A stretch of 64,000 nucleotides of DNA, taken from DAISJM01 sp036821485. GTDB taxonomy: Bacteria > Verrucomicrobiota > Kiritimatiellia > CAIQIC01 > JAGNIJ01. The stretch is taken from the NCBI GenBank assembly GCA_036821485.1, contig DAISJM010000017.1, positions 1 through 64,000 on the forward strand. The letters are read 5' to 3'. Shown one piece after another: positions 17,701 to 25,057 of the stretch. Within the stretch, counting starts at the first letter, position 1, and each line of letters opens with the position of its first letter. The notes under the pieces were generated by a model that did no database searches, had not been told where the DNA came from, and saw only the letters and a list, made by a program, of their open reading frames with translations. The position numbers were made by a program, and so were the translations under genes.

Positions 17701-19745
17701 GCAACCAAGTCGATGTAGACCGTGTTGTACCCACCGATGCAGTACAGCTGGTTGCTCAACACAGCCCCGCCAGGCGAAGTCGTTCGAGCATCCGTGCCCC
17801 CGGGAAGACCCGCGATCTCGGTCCACAGATCGCCGTCAAAGCGGTAGGCGTTAGTGACACCACCGCCCACCCACAAGATGCAGTCATCAAGGGAGCCAGC
17901 GGCCCCAGCAGTCTTGGCCGCAGGCATCCCCGCGACCTGCGTCCACATGATCGGGCCGGAGGTACTCCCGCGAATAATGCCCTGGGGTCGATAGACGTAG
18001 CTACCGGCCAAGGCCACACTGCCAAGACTGGTCGACTGAATAACCACCGACACGGTCCCCACCGTACCCGATGGCACCAGCACCCGAACCCAATTCGCTC
18101 CCTGCGAGTCAATCGCCGCCGTTTGGCCCCCCACCAGCACGTTCGTGATATCGCCAGCACCCAGGGCCCCGTTCGTGATCACGAGGTAGTTCCCTCCCGC
18201 CGATGGACCGGCAGACGGGCTGAGCGCGTAGGCAGAGCCCTTCACGTTCAGAAGATACGGCGTGTTGGTGCTGCTGTTGGCAAAGCTCAGTGTGGCAGTC
18301 CAGCTCCCAGCCACGCCGGGCATGAAACTCACGACAAGATTGCTGCTCGCGCCGACTGACACATCGGATGGCCAGGATGAAACACTGAAGAAGGCTGCCC
18401 CCGTGCCGGATGTTGTAACGCCGGAAATCGTCAGCGCACCGCCACCTGCATTCGTGATCGAATACGCCATGGTGATCGTCGTCCCGGTGCCGGCGTATCC
18501 GAAATACGTGCCCTTGGCCGCACTCGCAGCTTCGCCGTTGAGCACCAAGGCCCCATTGGTACCCAGAACGGACATCTGTTCAGCGCTTCGCTCCCAAGTT
18601 GCACCCTCGACTTGACCCGTAGTGTAGTCCGCTCCAGCCCAAACAATCAGAGTAGAATCATTGGGACTCGCGGCCAGAGACGGATACAGCTGGGTCGTGG
18701 TATTCGTCGCAATTCCGACGGCAGGACTATCCATCACAGCGCCACCGGCCGATACTCGGGCTCCGAGTACAGACCAATAGCTCAACGCTCGATCGTCTGA
18801 CCAGATGACATACCACGCATATCCATCCCATGCGACTGCCGGGATCTGCTGCGATCCCGATGCGGAGTAGATCTGAAAACCTGAACCATCGAGCAGTGTA
18901 CCGTCTTCGCGGATACGCCCACCATAAATGTCGCCATTGCCCCACGCCACCAACCAGTGTTGCCCATTCCATGCCAGCGATGGACTGTTCTCATTTCCTC
19001 CAGCATCACAGATCAGGAAGCCGTTCCCGTCCCGCACCGTGCCGCCACCCGTGATGCGATTCCCATAGATGTCGGAGGGCGCCGTAGTAGATCTATTGTC
19101 CGTCCATACCACCAACCAGTTGCTGGAACCCCAGGCAACCCGCGGAACGAGCTGATCGTCAAATCCGCCGCTAACGAGGAAAGAAGAAGAGAGTCCTCCT
19201 GCTTGCGATACTCTCATGCCGTAGACATCGGTGGAATTGGCAGCCGGCGCATAGGCCCAAACCACCAGCCATCCGTTGGTGCTGCCCGCAACATCGGGGT
19301 CCGCCTCCATGGAAGTCGAGGTTATGCGCAAGGCAGTCGAGTCAATCAACTGGCCCGAGGCGCTGATACGGGCGCCACAGATACCGTCGAGGCCACTGCC
19401 GTTGTTACGCCACACGACCAGCCAATTCGTGCCCTGCCAGGCCGCTCGGGGTGTCATCGCGTATGTCGTCGCATTCGTGTAGACAGGAAGGGCTGTCACG
19501 TCCATCGCAGCTCCCTGCTCATCCACGCGCACCGCCCATATGTGCCCATCCTTCGTCCAAACCAACAATCGATTTGTTTCGCCTTGAGCCACGTACGACC
19601 AGACACGTTCCATCGAAACCGGCAGAGGGGTGAACACTCTGAAATTTGACGAGACGGCGCCGGCCTCGGCAAGAAACAGGAACAGAAGACCGACGGTAAA
19701 GAGGAGCTTCTTCGTCACAACGGTCAACGACGAATGACTTTTCAT
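14775..19745 (-). CDS. Giant multidomain secreted protein (propeller, IPT, Kelch, MBG-like)
   Basis: A 1656-residue exported protein. Residues 1-30 are a signal peptide (LLFTVGLLFLFLAEAGA). Residues 35-385 hold repeats containing WLVVW/WYVIWSDDR motifs, a likely beta-propeller. Two Ig-like domains of the 'choice-of-anchor' type lie near 390-490 and 950-1045, each followed or preceded by IPT/TIG domains (SPSAGPSAGGNYLVITN; PATGGVTVVISGVNL). Between them are Kelch-like repeats (IYSVGGYG, LYAIGGWN, IYVFGG). Then come MBG/YDG-like repeats (QTITFPAIADQVS twice), a VTAHFA repeat, and an EF-hand-like NADPDNDGQFTWEEF segment before the tail ending MQFFRTKARME. This architecture is common in PVC-group extracellular proteins; adhesion or polysaccharide binding is an inference. 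Confidence 0.85.
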   Translation of the reverse strand: MKSHSSLTVVTKKLLFTVGLLFLFLAEAGAVSSNFRVFTPLPVSMERVWSYVAQGETNRLLVWTKDGHIWAVRVDEQGAAMDVTALPVYTNATTYAMTPRAAWQGTNWLVVWRNNGSGLDGICGARISASGQLIDSTALRITSTSMEADPDVAGSTNGWLVVWAYAPAANSTDVYGMRVSQAGGLSSSFLVSGGFDDQLVPRVAWGSSNWLVVWTDNRSTTAPSDIYGNRITGGGTVRDGNGFLICDAGGNENSPSLAWNGQHWLVAWGNGDIYGGRIREDGTLLDGSGFQIYSASGSQQIPAVAWDGYAWYVIWSDDRALSYWSVLGARVSAGGAVMDSPAVGIATNTTTQLYPSLAASPNDSTLIVWAGADYTTGQVEGATWERSAEQMSVLGTNGALVLNGEAASAAKGTYFGYAGTGTTITMAYSITNAGGGALTISGVTTSGTGAAFFSVSSWPSDVSVGASSNLVVSFMPGVAGSWTATLSFANSSTNTPYLLNVKGSAYALSPSAGPSAGGNYLVITNGALGAGDITNVLVGGQTAAIDSQGANWVRVLVPSGTVGTVSVVIQSTSLGSVALAGSYVYRPQGIIRGSTSGPIMWTQVAGMPAAKTAGAAGSLDDCILWVGGGVTNAYRFDGDLWTEIAGLPGGTDARTTSPGGAVLSNQLYCIGGYNTVYIDLVARCNGTNWTTLTPLPKPIGRLAAGVYGEAIYSVGGYGAGGTLTNVYRFDGSSWTEVAGLPQPRAHHACANLNGYLYAIGGWNVSQVAQTNVYRYNGSTWTEVVGLPVARMNIAADTRDGAIYVFGGSATNVYRYDGTNWTEIVGLPRAPNAPGAAVLNGGLYCVAGGATNVYRYGNEIIENSGVNPESCPATGGVTVVISGVNLCNGALGDVTSVTLCGVAASVSSVFSHTQIVVVAGNAGHAIVSGDVAVVSTEYGTTIRSNVFTYIGGDMMVLGTNGVVVGTGETPSAVKGTDFGTLMFGQTQTNWFAIMNAGGATLTISGITTNGDGSSAFHVSGVPSQVTIGGVSNFAVEFLPLSAQVYTCVVSMVNNGPNTPYTVYLSGTGAKRDQTITFPAIADQVSTGTVGLAATAESGLAVSFAVGGGPGSIAEDTNLTFTGGGVVSIVASQAGDGNWNAAPDVTNTFNVTKAAADVYLQDLSQTFDGSPRTVTATTMPAGLTVTFTYDGSGAAPTNAGSYAVTGTVSDVMYQGFAVDTLAVSKGSAGVYLMNLTQVYSGGAKYATVTTMPAGLTVNITYDGGATAPSNAGTYAVTGTVSALNYEGESSALLTILQQSQAITFPAIADQVSTGTVGLAATSESGLAVSFAVGSGPGSIAEGTNLTFTGGGMVSVVASQPGDGNWEPAVNVTNTFRVYGLYTLTIVATHGTADLVAGIYTNLEDTVLTNRVTAPSAAGGTQIVCLGWAMTGNEPASGSGTEVVMTVTNDATLTWLWTTNYWLETSAGEHGSVDVGDDWQAFGVTTQITATADQYYHFTNWSGDVSLGDTSLNPLDLLIDAPKSVTAHFAQNMTTSSPVPVPEEWLAQFGLTNFEEDVNADPDNDGQFTWEEFLAAMTDPTNPLSYFHTEVGAGSLLISWPSASGRVYDVEAVLGMPGLDWTPTEWTNIAATPSMNTVTNPSSALTNAMQFFRTKARME

Positions 19746-19956
19746 CTCATACCTCCCGATGGGCAGACGTTGGACTCGAAAAGGGAAAATGGAAAAGAGG
19801 ACCGCTCAAGCAGCAGCCGGACGACGATTTGTTGCCGCGCCTCCCTACGCAACAGCATTACGCCTCACAACTTCGGGTTGGCCGATACTATCCGCAAACC
19901 CTTGCGCGTGTATACGGAAACTTTTCGCTTTTGACGGCTGCCCCTCACAAACAGAA

Positions 19957-19982
19957 AGGGGTGCGGCTCAAGCCGCACCCCT
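19957..19982 (-). terminator. Rho-independent terminator for the gene at 20006
   Basis: A perfect 11-bp stem (AGGGGTGCGGC / GCCGCACCCCT) with a 4-base loop lies 24 bp after the minus-strand stop at 20006. On the minus strand it runs into TTTCTGTTTG. The rest of the gap 19746-20005 shows no gene. Confidence 0.8.
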
Positions 19983-20005
19983 CCTGCCTTGTCTGACAAG
20001 TTATA

Positions 20006-20743
20006 CTAGAAATTTACGCCGCCGCCGAGGGTGATGGCCGTTTCGCTTACCGCTGCAACTTCAGCACGGACCCAGAAATCGCCGAAGTCGTAGTTTGCGC
20101 CACCGCGGATCGTCACGGGCGAATCACGTTCGATCGAGTCGGAATCACTGAAGCCGAGGCTCGGCAGGCCCGGAATGTCCACATCAGTCGACCCGTCCAC
20201 CGTGCCGTCACTCCACGGAATCAGTTCCAGCCCACCGTAGAATGACAATGCATCGTTGTAGTCGTAGCGGAGCAGCGCACCGAGAATGAGTTCGGTGATC
20301 TTGCCTTCAAGATCGGCATCCACACCCAGCCCGCCTACCCCATCTCCGGCCGAACCATAGGTCTCTTTGAGGTGTTGAACCTGCCCGTATACCAGCGCAC
20401 TCAAATCGTCTTTCTGCCAGACCTTGGCGCGCGTGCCGATGGCGGCGATGAACCCGCGCCCACTCTCCGACCAGTTCTCAGGTTCCGCTCCGAAGGTGAA
20501 CCCCAGCGAACCATAGACATCGATCCAATCGGTGATCCCGTAGGCCCCGTAGCCGCCCAAGCATTTGCGCTCAACATACCCGGCGTCGTATTCCGTCCGA
20601 CCGAATGATGCGGCACCGCCCGCTTCGAACTTCCCGGCGTCGGCACGCGTCGATGGATTCACAATAAGCTGTCCCATCGCCGGCTCGATCGCCCAACCCA
20701 CAAGACACACCAGAACAAGAACAACCCATCCACACTTCTGCAT
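20006..20743 (-). CDS. Predicted outer-membrane beta-barrel protein
   Basis: A 245-residue protein with a signal peptide (VVLVLVCLVGWAIEPAMGQ) and then alternating amphipathic strands rich in Gly and Tyr (GGYGAYGITDWIDVYGSLGFTFG, ILGALLRYDYNDALSFYGGLEL). It ends in an aromatic C-terminal residue after a strand (AITLGGGVNF), as outer-membrane barrels do. The ATG at 20743 is preceded by AAGGAGG at 7 bases, and the hydrophobic core then begins at once. It is the last gene of the operon that starts at the pteridine reductase, though 101 bp separate it from the lipoprotein gene. Specific function is unknown. Confidence 0.75.
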   Translation of the reverse strand: MQKCGWVVLVLVCLVGWAIEPAMGQLIVNPSTRADAGKFEAGGAASFGRTEYDAGYVERKCLGGYGAYGITDWIDVYGSLGFTFGAEPENWSESGRGFIAAIGTRAKVWQKDDLSALVYGQVQHLKETYGSAGDGVGGLGVDADLEGKITELILGALLRYDYNDALSFYGGLELIPWSDGTVDGSTDVDIPGLPSLGFSDSDSIERDSPVTIRGGANYDFGDFWVRAEVAAVSETAITLGGGVNF

Positions 20744-20844
20744 GGCTAGACCTCCTTGTGTTGCGGCAGGGGGTGCCTTCAAGTCAACGCCCCGCCATGT
20801 GGCTAGTATAGCGGGCAGACATGATTTCGTCGAGTATGACAGCT

Positions 20845-21405
20845 TCAATCCGACGTCTTCCAAAACACCAGCGGCTCTTTCCATTCGAAGAGTGCATCTT
20901 CGCCGGCAATCAGACCAAGGTGGTTCGTGTCGAGCGCGCCCAACACGAGATCGCTTCCATTCGTCGTGCCCGGAAACGCCCCCGCCTCCACGCGACTTTC
21001 AAACTCCGATTTGTCCGGCGACCACACCAGCACCGTCTTGCCGCGCCGCTGAATCCGCCCCCACAAAAGCCCCTTGGCCTCATCCTCCCCGTCGTGCATG
21101 CGCAGACTCGCAAAGGTCGATCCCTCGATGGTGCGGAGAAACACCTCGCCGGCCAGCAACTTCATCCCATTGTCGTCATGGTCAACCCATCCGATTTCCA
21201 GCACACCATTCGACGCATCTTTCACCACCACGGAAATCACTCCGTCATTGTGCTGCCACAATCCTGCCCACTCGCCGCTTTCGCGCGAGATATCCAGCGG
21301 CGTATGCCCCACAGGGTCCACCGTATAGACCGCACTGCAGCCCATCCCCAACATCACCACGCCCAGCACCACCACCAACATCTTCGCAACCCACAGTTGT
21401 CTCAT
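20845..21405 (-). CDS. Predicted lipoprotein of unknown function
   Basis: A 186-residue protein whose N-terminus MRQLWVAKMLVVVLGVVMLGMGC is a lipoprotein signal with a Cys after LGMG, so lipid anchoring is expected. The mature part is beta-rich (VISVVVKDASNGVLEIGWVDHD) and may be a small calycin or beta-sandwich. Its start overlaps the stop of the GNAT gene by 4 bp (ATGA), showing translational coupling. No family recognised. Confidence 0.7.
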   Translation of the reverse strand: MRQLWVAKMLVVVLGVVMLGMGCSAVYTVDPVGHTPLDISRESGEWAGLWQHNDGVISVVVKDASNGVLEIGWVDHDDNGMKLLAGEVFLRTIEGSTFASLRMHDGEDEAKGLLWGRIQRRGKTVLVWSPDKSEFESRVEAGAFPGTTNGSDLVLGALDTNHLGLIAGEDALFEWKEPLVFWKTSD

Positions 21406-21896
21406 GGCACGCCCTTGGTGAGATCCGCGCCCTCCGCGGAACTGTCGACGAGTTTGAACATCGGGAACCGGTCATACTTGCGAAAACCGAGGGAGAGCCA
21501 GAATTGCTGCGCCCTTCCATTTGCGCGCTCAACATCAACGTGGATCGAAGACACCCCGACCTTCAGCATCTGCGACTCCACAAAACGGAATACATTTCGG
21601 CCCAACCCCTGCCCCCGATAAGCTTCGTGCAGGTAGAATTCATCCATGATCGCGTGACGTCCGTGCTCAAGGCTGAACGCGAAGGTCACCGCCATGTAGC
21701 CGGCAATCGCGTCGCCGCTCTTCACAATCCAGCCACGGCCCAACCGCGGATTCGCCACCATGTATTCCAGGCGGGAGATGATGATGGGCTCATCGAAGAC
21801 AAGCCCCTCCATCGCATAATATTCACGCAACATGGCGAGGGCATCCCTCATGTGCTGCGTGTCCAAGGACATGTAGCTGATCGTATCGCCACTCAT
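21402..21896 (-). CDS. GNAT-family N-acetyltransferase
   Basis: A 164-residue protein with the GNAT fold. The acetyl-CoA binding loop is EAYRGQGLGRNVFRFVE (R/Q-x-x-G-x-G/A form), and the late strand VSSIHVDVERANGRAQQFWLSLGF is typical. GNAT enzymes move acetyl groups to amines; substrate is unknown. The ATG at 21896 is chosen because it overlaps the folB stop by 4 bp (ATGA), whereas the longer frame extends into folB. It sits between folB and the lipoprotein gene in one coupled operon. Confidence 0.88.
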   Translation of the reverse strand: MSGDTISYMSLDTQHMRDALAMLREYYAMEGLVFDEPIIISRLEYMVANPRLGRGWIVKSGDAIAGYMAVTFAFSLEHGRHAIMDEFYLHEAYRGQGLGRNVFRFVESQMLKVGVSSIHVDVERANGRAQQFWLSLGFRKYDRFPMFKLVDSSAEGADLTKGVP

Positions 21897-22279
21897 CCTG
21901 CTTCTCCCCTCTGCACCGGGCCCGATTGCCCCCTCGATATTTCCACCGCCACGCTTCGGGCAAAACGCAACGCGGCAGGCTTGTCGACTGTCACCGTGGC
22001 TCGTTGAACTTTCGGATGCTGAAGACAAAGCTGGGCAATCCGATCCGCCAACGTCTCGATCAGATTGAAGTGACTCGCTTCGACCAGTTTGATCACTTCC
22101 TTCTTCAACCCCTTGTAGTCGATGGCGTCATCAAGGCTATCGCTCTTTGCCGCCGCCGAATGATCGCACTCGAGCACAATATTGATGATCACATCCTGCT
22201 TCTCACGCTTCTCTTCGGGATATACGCCGATAATGCAGCGCAACGCAAGATCTCGAATATGTATCTTATCCTTGTTCAT
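21893..22279 (-). CDS. folB: Dihydroneopterin aldolase
   Basis: A 128-residue FolB that cleaves 7,8-dihydroneopterin to 6-hydroxymethyl-dihydropterin and glycolaldehyde in folate synthesis. Family features include IHIRDLALRCIIGVYPEEKREKQ, the DDAIDYKGL motif, HFNLIETLADRIA with the conserved Glu, and VTVDKPAALRFA with the catalytic Lys. The size is normal (about 120 residues). It lies between the pteridine reductase (14 bp upstream) and a GNAT gene (4-bp overlap), and folE is at 10625, so pterin/folate genes are partly clustered. Confidence 0.95.
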   Translation of the reverse strand: MNKDKIHIRDLALRCIIGVYPEEKREKQDVIINIVLECDHSAAAKSDSLDDAIDYKGLKKEVIKLVEASHFNLIETLADRIAQLCLQHPKVQRATVTVDKPAALRFARSVAVEISRGQSGPVQRGEAG

Positions 22280-22293
22280 TGATCATTCGCTGC

Positions 22294-23001
22294 TCACAAC
22301 AGCCCCTGCCCTCCGTCAACAAAGAGAATCTGTCCCGTCATCGATTCTGCCTTTGCCAGAAACACTACCGCCTCCACGACCTCCACCGGCTTCACCTGCC
22401 GCTTCAACGGCACCGGACCTGCCTTGTCATGCAGGTACTTCTGCCCCTTGCCCGGCGGCGGCAGCACCGCGCCGGGCGCAACCGCATTCACCCGAATGCG
22501 CGGAGCAAGGTCCAGAGCAGCAATCTTCGTGAACTCGGCCAAAGACTTTTTGGCGAGTACGTACGGAACGCACTCGGCGTCGAGGCTCGTGATCCGCCGA
22601 TCCACCAGATTGACGATCGCGCCCTTCTTCACCCGCTTCGCAAACGCACGCGTGAGCAGCATGGGAACAAACAGGTTCGGCCAGAACTCCTGCCCGATCT
22701 TCGATGCCGTCATGCTGGCCGTCGTGTCCTTATGAAAGACGGCGGCATTGTTGACGAGAATGTCCAGCCGGCCGGCCGTCTTCACGACAGACGCGACCAG
22801 ACCGTCGCACGCCGCTTCGGATTCGAGCCCAGACTGAACCGCCACGCCTCCGAGATCCTTCGCAAGCGCCACCGCTTCTTTGCGGGATGAACGGTATTGG
22901 ATCACCACGCAGGCGCCTTGGGCCGCAAAGGCCTCGCAGATTGCACGCCCGATGCGAACCCCGCCGCCCGTCACCAGCACCACTTTGCCTTGCAGGTCCA
23001 T
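22294..23001 (-). CDS. SDR oxidoreductase, pteridine reductase / FolM-like
   Basis: A 235-residue short-chain dehydrogenase/reductase. The cofactor loop is TGGGVRIGRAICEAF, NNAA is at about 85, and the active-site YVLAKKSLAEF gives the Tyr-x3-Lys pair. The position usually held by the catalytic Ser is Asp in the INLVD-type motif, exactly 13 residues before the Tyr, as in PTR1 and FolM pteridine reductases. With folB directly downstream this supports reduction of dihydro- or monapterin in the folate pathway. The ATG at 23001 starts the protein at MDLQGKVVLVTGGG; the longer open frame upstream is antisense to nfeD. It is divergent from nfeD. Confidence 0.85.
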   Translation of the reverse strand: MDLQGKVVLVTGGGVRIGRAICEAFAAQGACVVIQYRSSRKEAVALAKDLGGVAVQSGLESEAACDGLVASVVKTAGRLDILVNNAAVFHKDTTASMTASKIGQEFWPNLFVPMLLTRAFAKRVKKGAIVNLVDRRITSLDAECVPYVLAKKSLAEFTKIAALDLAPRIRVNAVAPGAVLPPPGKGQKYLHDKAGPVPLKRQVKPVEVVEAVVFLAKAESMTGQILFVDGGQGLL

Positions 23002-23062
23002 GCCCCGAGTATACAAACGCCACGCCGCTTTCCAAGCCCTGCGCTGCGAATCCCGGCGAGGA

Positions 23063-23091
23063 TTGCCACAATCAGCTCCCAACGGTAGAAT
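23063..23091 (+). promoter_or_regulatory. Sigma-70-type promoter for the nfeD-floA operon
   Basis: TTGCCA (23063-23068), a 17-base spacer and TAGAAT (23086-23091) match the sigma-70 consensus well and lie 28 bp before the nfeD start. Confidence 0.6.
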
Positions 23092-23118
23092 ACGGGGTGA
23101 ACGGGGGTATACTCGGCC

Positions 23119-24549
23119 ATGAAAAAACTTCTCTTTGCGTCGGTCCTCTTGATGACTTGTTTGGCGGCCTTTCATGCCCCTGCCGCTGAGGCACCCGTCA
23201 AACAGGATGTCGTCTACACCATCCCCATCCGTGGAATGATCGAACCCGCCTTGCTCTACGTCATCCGCCGCGGTGTCGCCGAGGCACGCGCCACCGACGC
23301 CAAGGCCATCATCTTCATTATGGATACGCCCGGCGGCACAGTCGACGCCGCCAGCGAAATTGTCAGGACCATCCAGAACGTCAACATTCCCACTTACACC
23401 TTCGTGGAAAAGAACGCCTTCTCCGCAGGCGCCATCATCGCGCTGGCCACCCGCCATATCTACATGGCCCCCGGCAGCGTCATCGGCGATGCCATGCCCA
23501 TCATGATGTCTCCGTTCGGGGGCGTGCAGGAGATGACCGAGGATTTGAAGGAAAAGGCCGTGTCGGGCGTCGCCGCGCTGATCCGCTCCGCTGCCGAGGC
23601 CGGCGGCCACGACAAGGCCCTCGCCGAAAAAATGGTCAGGCGTGACGAGGTGTTCAAGATCAACGACGAGGTCATCTGCCCCGCCGGCCAACTGCTTACG
23701 CTGACAAATATCGAAGCGGAGAAACCCATCGGCAAACAGAAACAGCCTCTGCTTTCCTCGGGCACCGTCAAAGACGTGAATGAACTGCTGCAGAAGATCG
23801 ACCTCTCCGGCGCGGAAGTCCGTGAGCTCAAGGTGACGGCCGTGGAACGTATCGCCCGCATGATTGCCGCAGCAGCGCCTCTCTTTCTCATCGGCGGCCT
23901 GCTCGGCATCTACGTCGAGATCAAGACGCCCGGATTCGGCCTGCCCGGTATTCTCGGCATCCTCTCCCTCGCCATCTTCTTCTGGGGGCACCACATCGCC
24001 GGACTCGCCGGCATGGAAGACCTGCTGATCTTTACAGCCGGCGCGGTCCTCCTGGTCGTTGAAATCCTGTTCATCCCCGGATTCGGCGTGATCGGCGTCA
24101 CCGGCATCGTGCTTATGCTCTGGGCGGTGCTGAGTGCAATGGTCACCCACTACCCCGGTTCGCCCTGGTATCCCACGTGGGAACAGATGCAGTTCCCCCT
24201 GGTGAAGCTCTCCGTCGCGCTCGTCGTCGGCACGGGGCTAGCCGCATGGCTCAGCCGCTATCTGCCCGACACCATCCTGTTTCGACGGCTTGTGCTCGCC
24301 AAGGCCACGCGACACAGCGAGGGATTCGCCGCCTCCAGTGACGCCTCGGGTCTCCTCGCTTCAGAAGGAAAAGCGTTGTCCGATCTTCGGCCCTCCGGCT
24401 CCGCCATGTTCGGCGATCGCAAGGTCGACGTACTGACGAGCGGCGAGTATCTGCCCGCCGGATCGAGAATCCGTGTTGTGGAAACACACGGAAACCGTAT
24501 TATTGTCGCCGCATGCGAGAGCAAATCCGACAAGAAAGGCCCGAGCTGA
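23119..24549 (+). CDS. NfeD-family membrane serine protease (long form)
   Basis: A 476-residue NfeD protein. A signal peptide (LLFASVLLMTCLAAFHAPAAE) leads to a ClpP-class protease domain (IFIMDTPGGTVDAASEIV, then KNAFSAGAIIALAT with the nucleophile Ser). Four to five membrane helices follow (IGGLLGIYVEIKTPGFGLPG, LLIFTAGAVLLVVEILFIPGFGVIG), with a C-terminal OB-like domain (GKALSDLRPSGSAMFGDRKVDVL). Long NfeD proteins are encoded beside flotillins and are thought to process or partner them in membrane microdomains; floA is three genes downstream. The gene has a good promoter at 23063. Confidence 0.92.
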   Translation: MKKLLFASVLLMTCLAAFHAPAAEAPVKQDVVYTIPIRGMIEPALLYVIRRGVAEARATDAKAIIFIMDTPGGTVDAASEIVRTIQNVNIPTYTFVEKNAFSAGAIIALATRHIYMAPGSVIGDAMPIMMSPFGGVQEMTEDLKEKAVSGVAALIRSAAEAGGHDKALAEKMVRRDEVFKINDEVICPAGQLLTLTNIEAEKPIGKQKQPLLSSGTVKDVNELLQKIDLSGAEVRELKVTAVERIARMIAAAAPLFLIGGLLGIYVEIKTPGFGLPGILGILSLAIFFWGHHIAGLAGMEDLLIFTAGAVLLVVEILFIPGFGVIGVTGIVLMLWAVLSAMVTHYPGSPWYPTWEQMQFPLVKLSVALVVGTGLAAWLSRYLPDTILFRRLVLAKATRHSEGFAASSDASGLLASEGKALSDLRPSGSAMFGDRKVDVLTSGEYLPAGSRIRVVETHGNRIIVAACESKSDKKGPS

Positions 24550-24553
24550 AACT

Positions 24554-25057
24554 ATGACATCCGCTGTTCAGATTTTCCTCATCCTCGTGGTGGTGGGGAT
24601 GTTCCTGATCGGTGCCGAGATATTCCTGCCGGGCGGGGTTATCGGCGTGATCGGCGCTCTGGCCCTCTTGATGGCAGCGGGCATGGGTTTCGTGGCTTTC
24701 GGCATTCAAGGAGGCATGCTTTGCGCCTTGATCATCGTCATACTTACCGGCGTCTGCATCGTCCTCTGGGTTCGGTTCTTCCCCAGCACGCGTATGGGTA
24801 AGAACTTGATGCTCTCGAAGGACGGCAAGCTGTTCAAGAGTGCAGCGGCTGAACTTGTGAATCTCACCGGCAAGGAGGGCGTGGCCCTGAGCACCCTCCG
24901 CCCCTCCGGTATTGCACAGATCGAGGGAAAACGCGTGGATGTCGTCGCCGATGGAAGTTGGATCGAAACCGGCAAACGGATATGCGTGACCCGCGTGGAA
25001 GGCTCGCGCGTTCTCGTTCGCGAAACCTCCTCACCCACAGGCGGCCCGACCTCATGA
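24554..25057 (+). CDS. NfeD-like short membrane protein
   Basis: A 167-residue protein with two to three N-terminal membrane helices (VQIFLILVVVGMFLIGAEIFLPGG, VIGVIGALALLMAAGMGFVAF) and a C-terminal OB-fold segment (GVALSTLRPSGIAQIEGKRVDVVADG) parallel to that of the long NfeD upstream. This is the short NfeD1b type. It starts 4 bp after the upstream stop and ends in an ATGA overlap with the next gene, so it is translated as part of the operon. A role with FloA in membrane organisation follows from family knowledge. Confidence 0.88.
   Translation: MTSAVQIFLILVVVGMFLIGAEIFLPGGVIGVIGALALLMAAGMGFVAFGIQGGMLCALIIVILTGVCIVLWVRFFPSTRMGKNLMLSKDGKLFKSAAAELVNLTGKEGVALSTLRPSGIAQIEGKRVDVVADGSWIETGKRICVTRVEGSRVLVRETSSPTGGPTS

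Noticed and set aside
23002..24150. Long minus-strand extension of the pteridine reductase frame
   Set aside because: It is antisense to nfeD, has no domain, and the SDR begins exactly at 23001.
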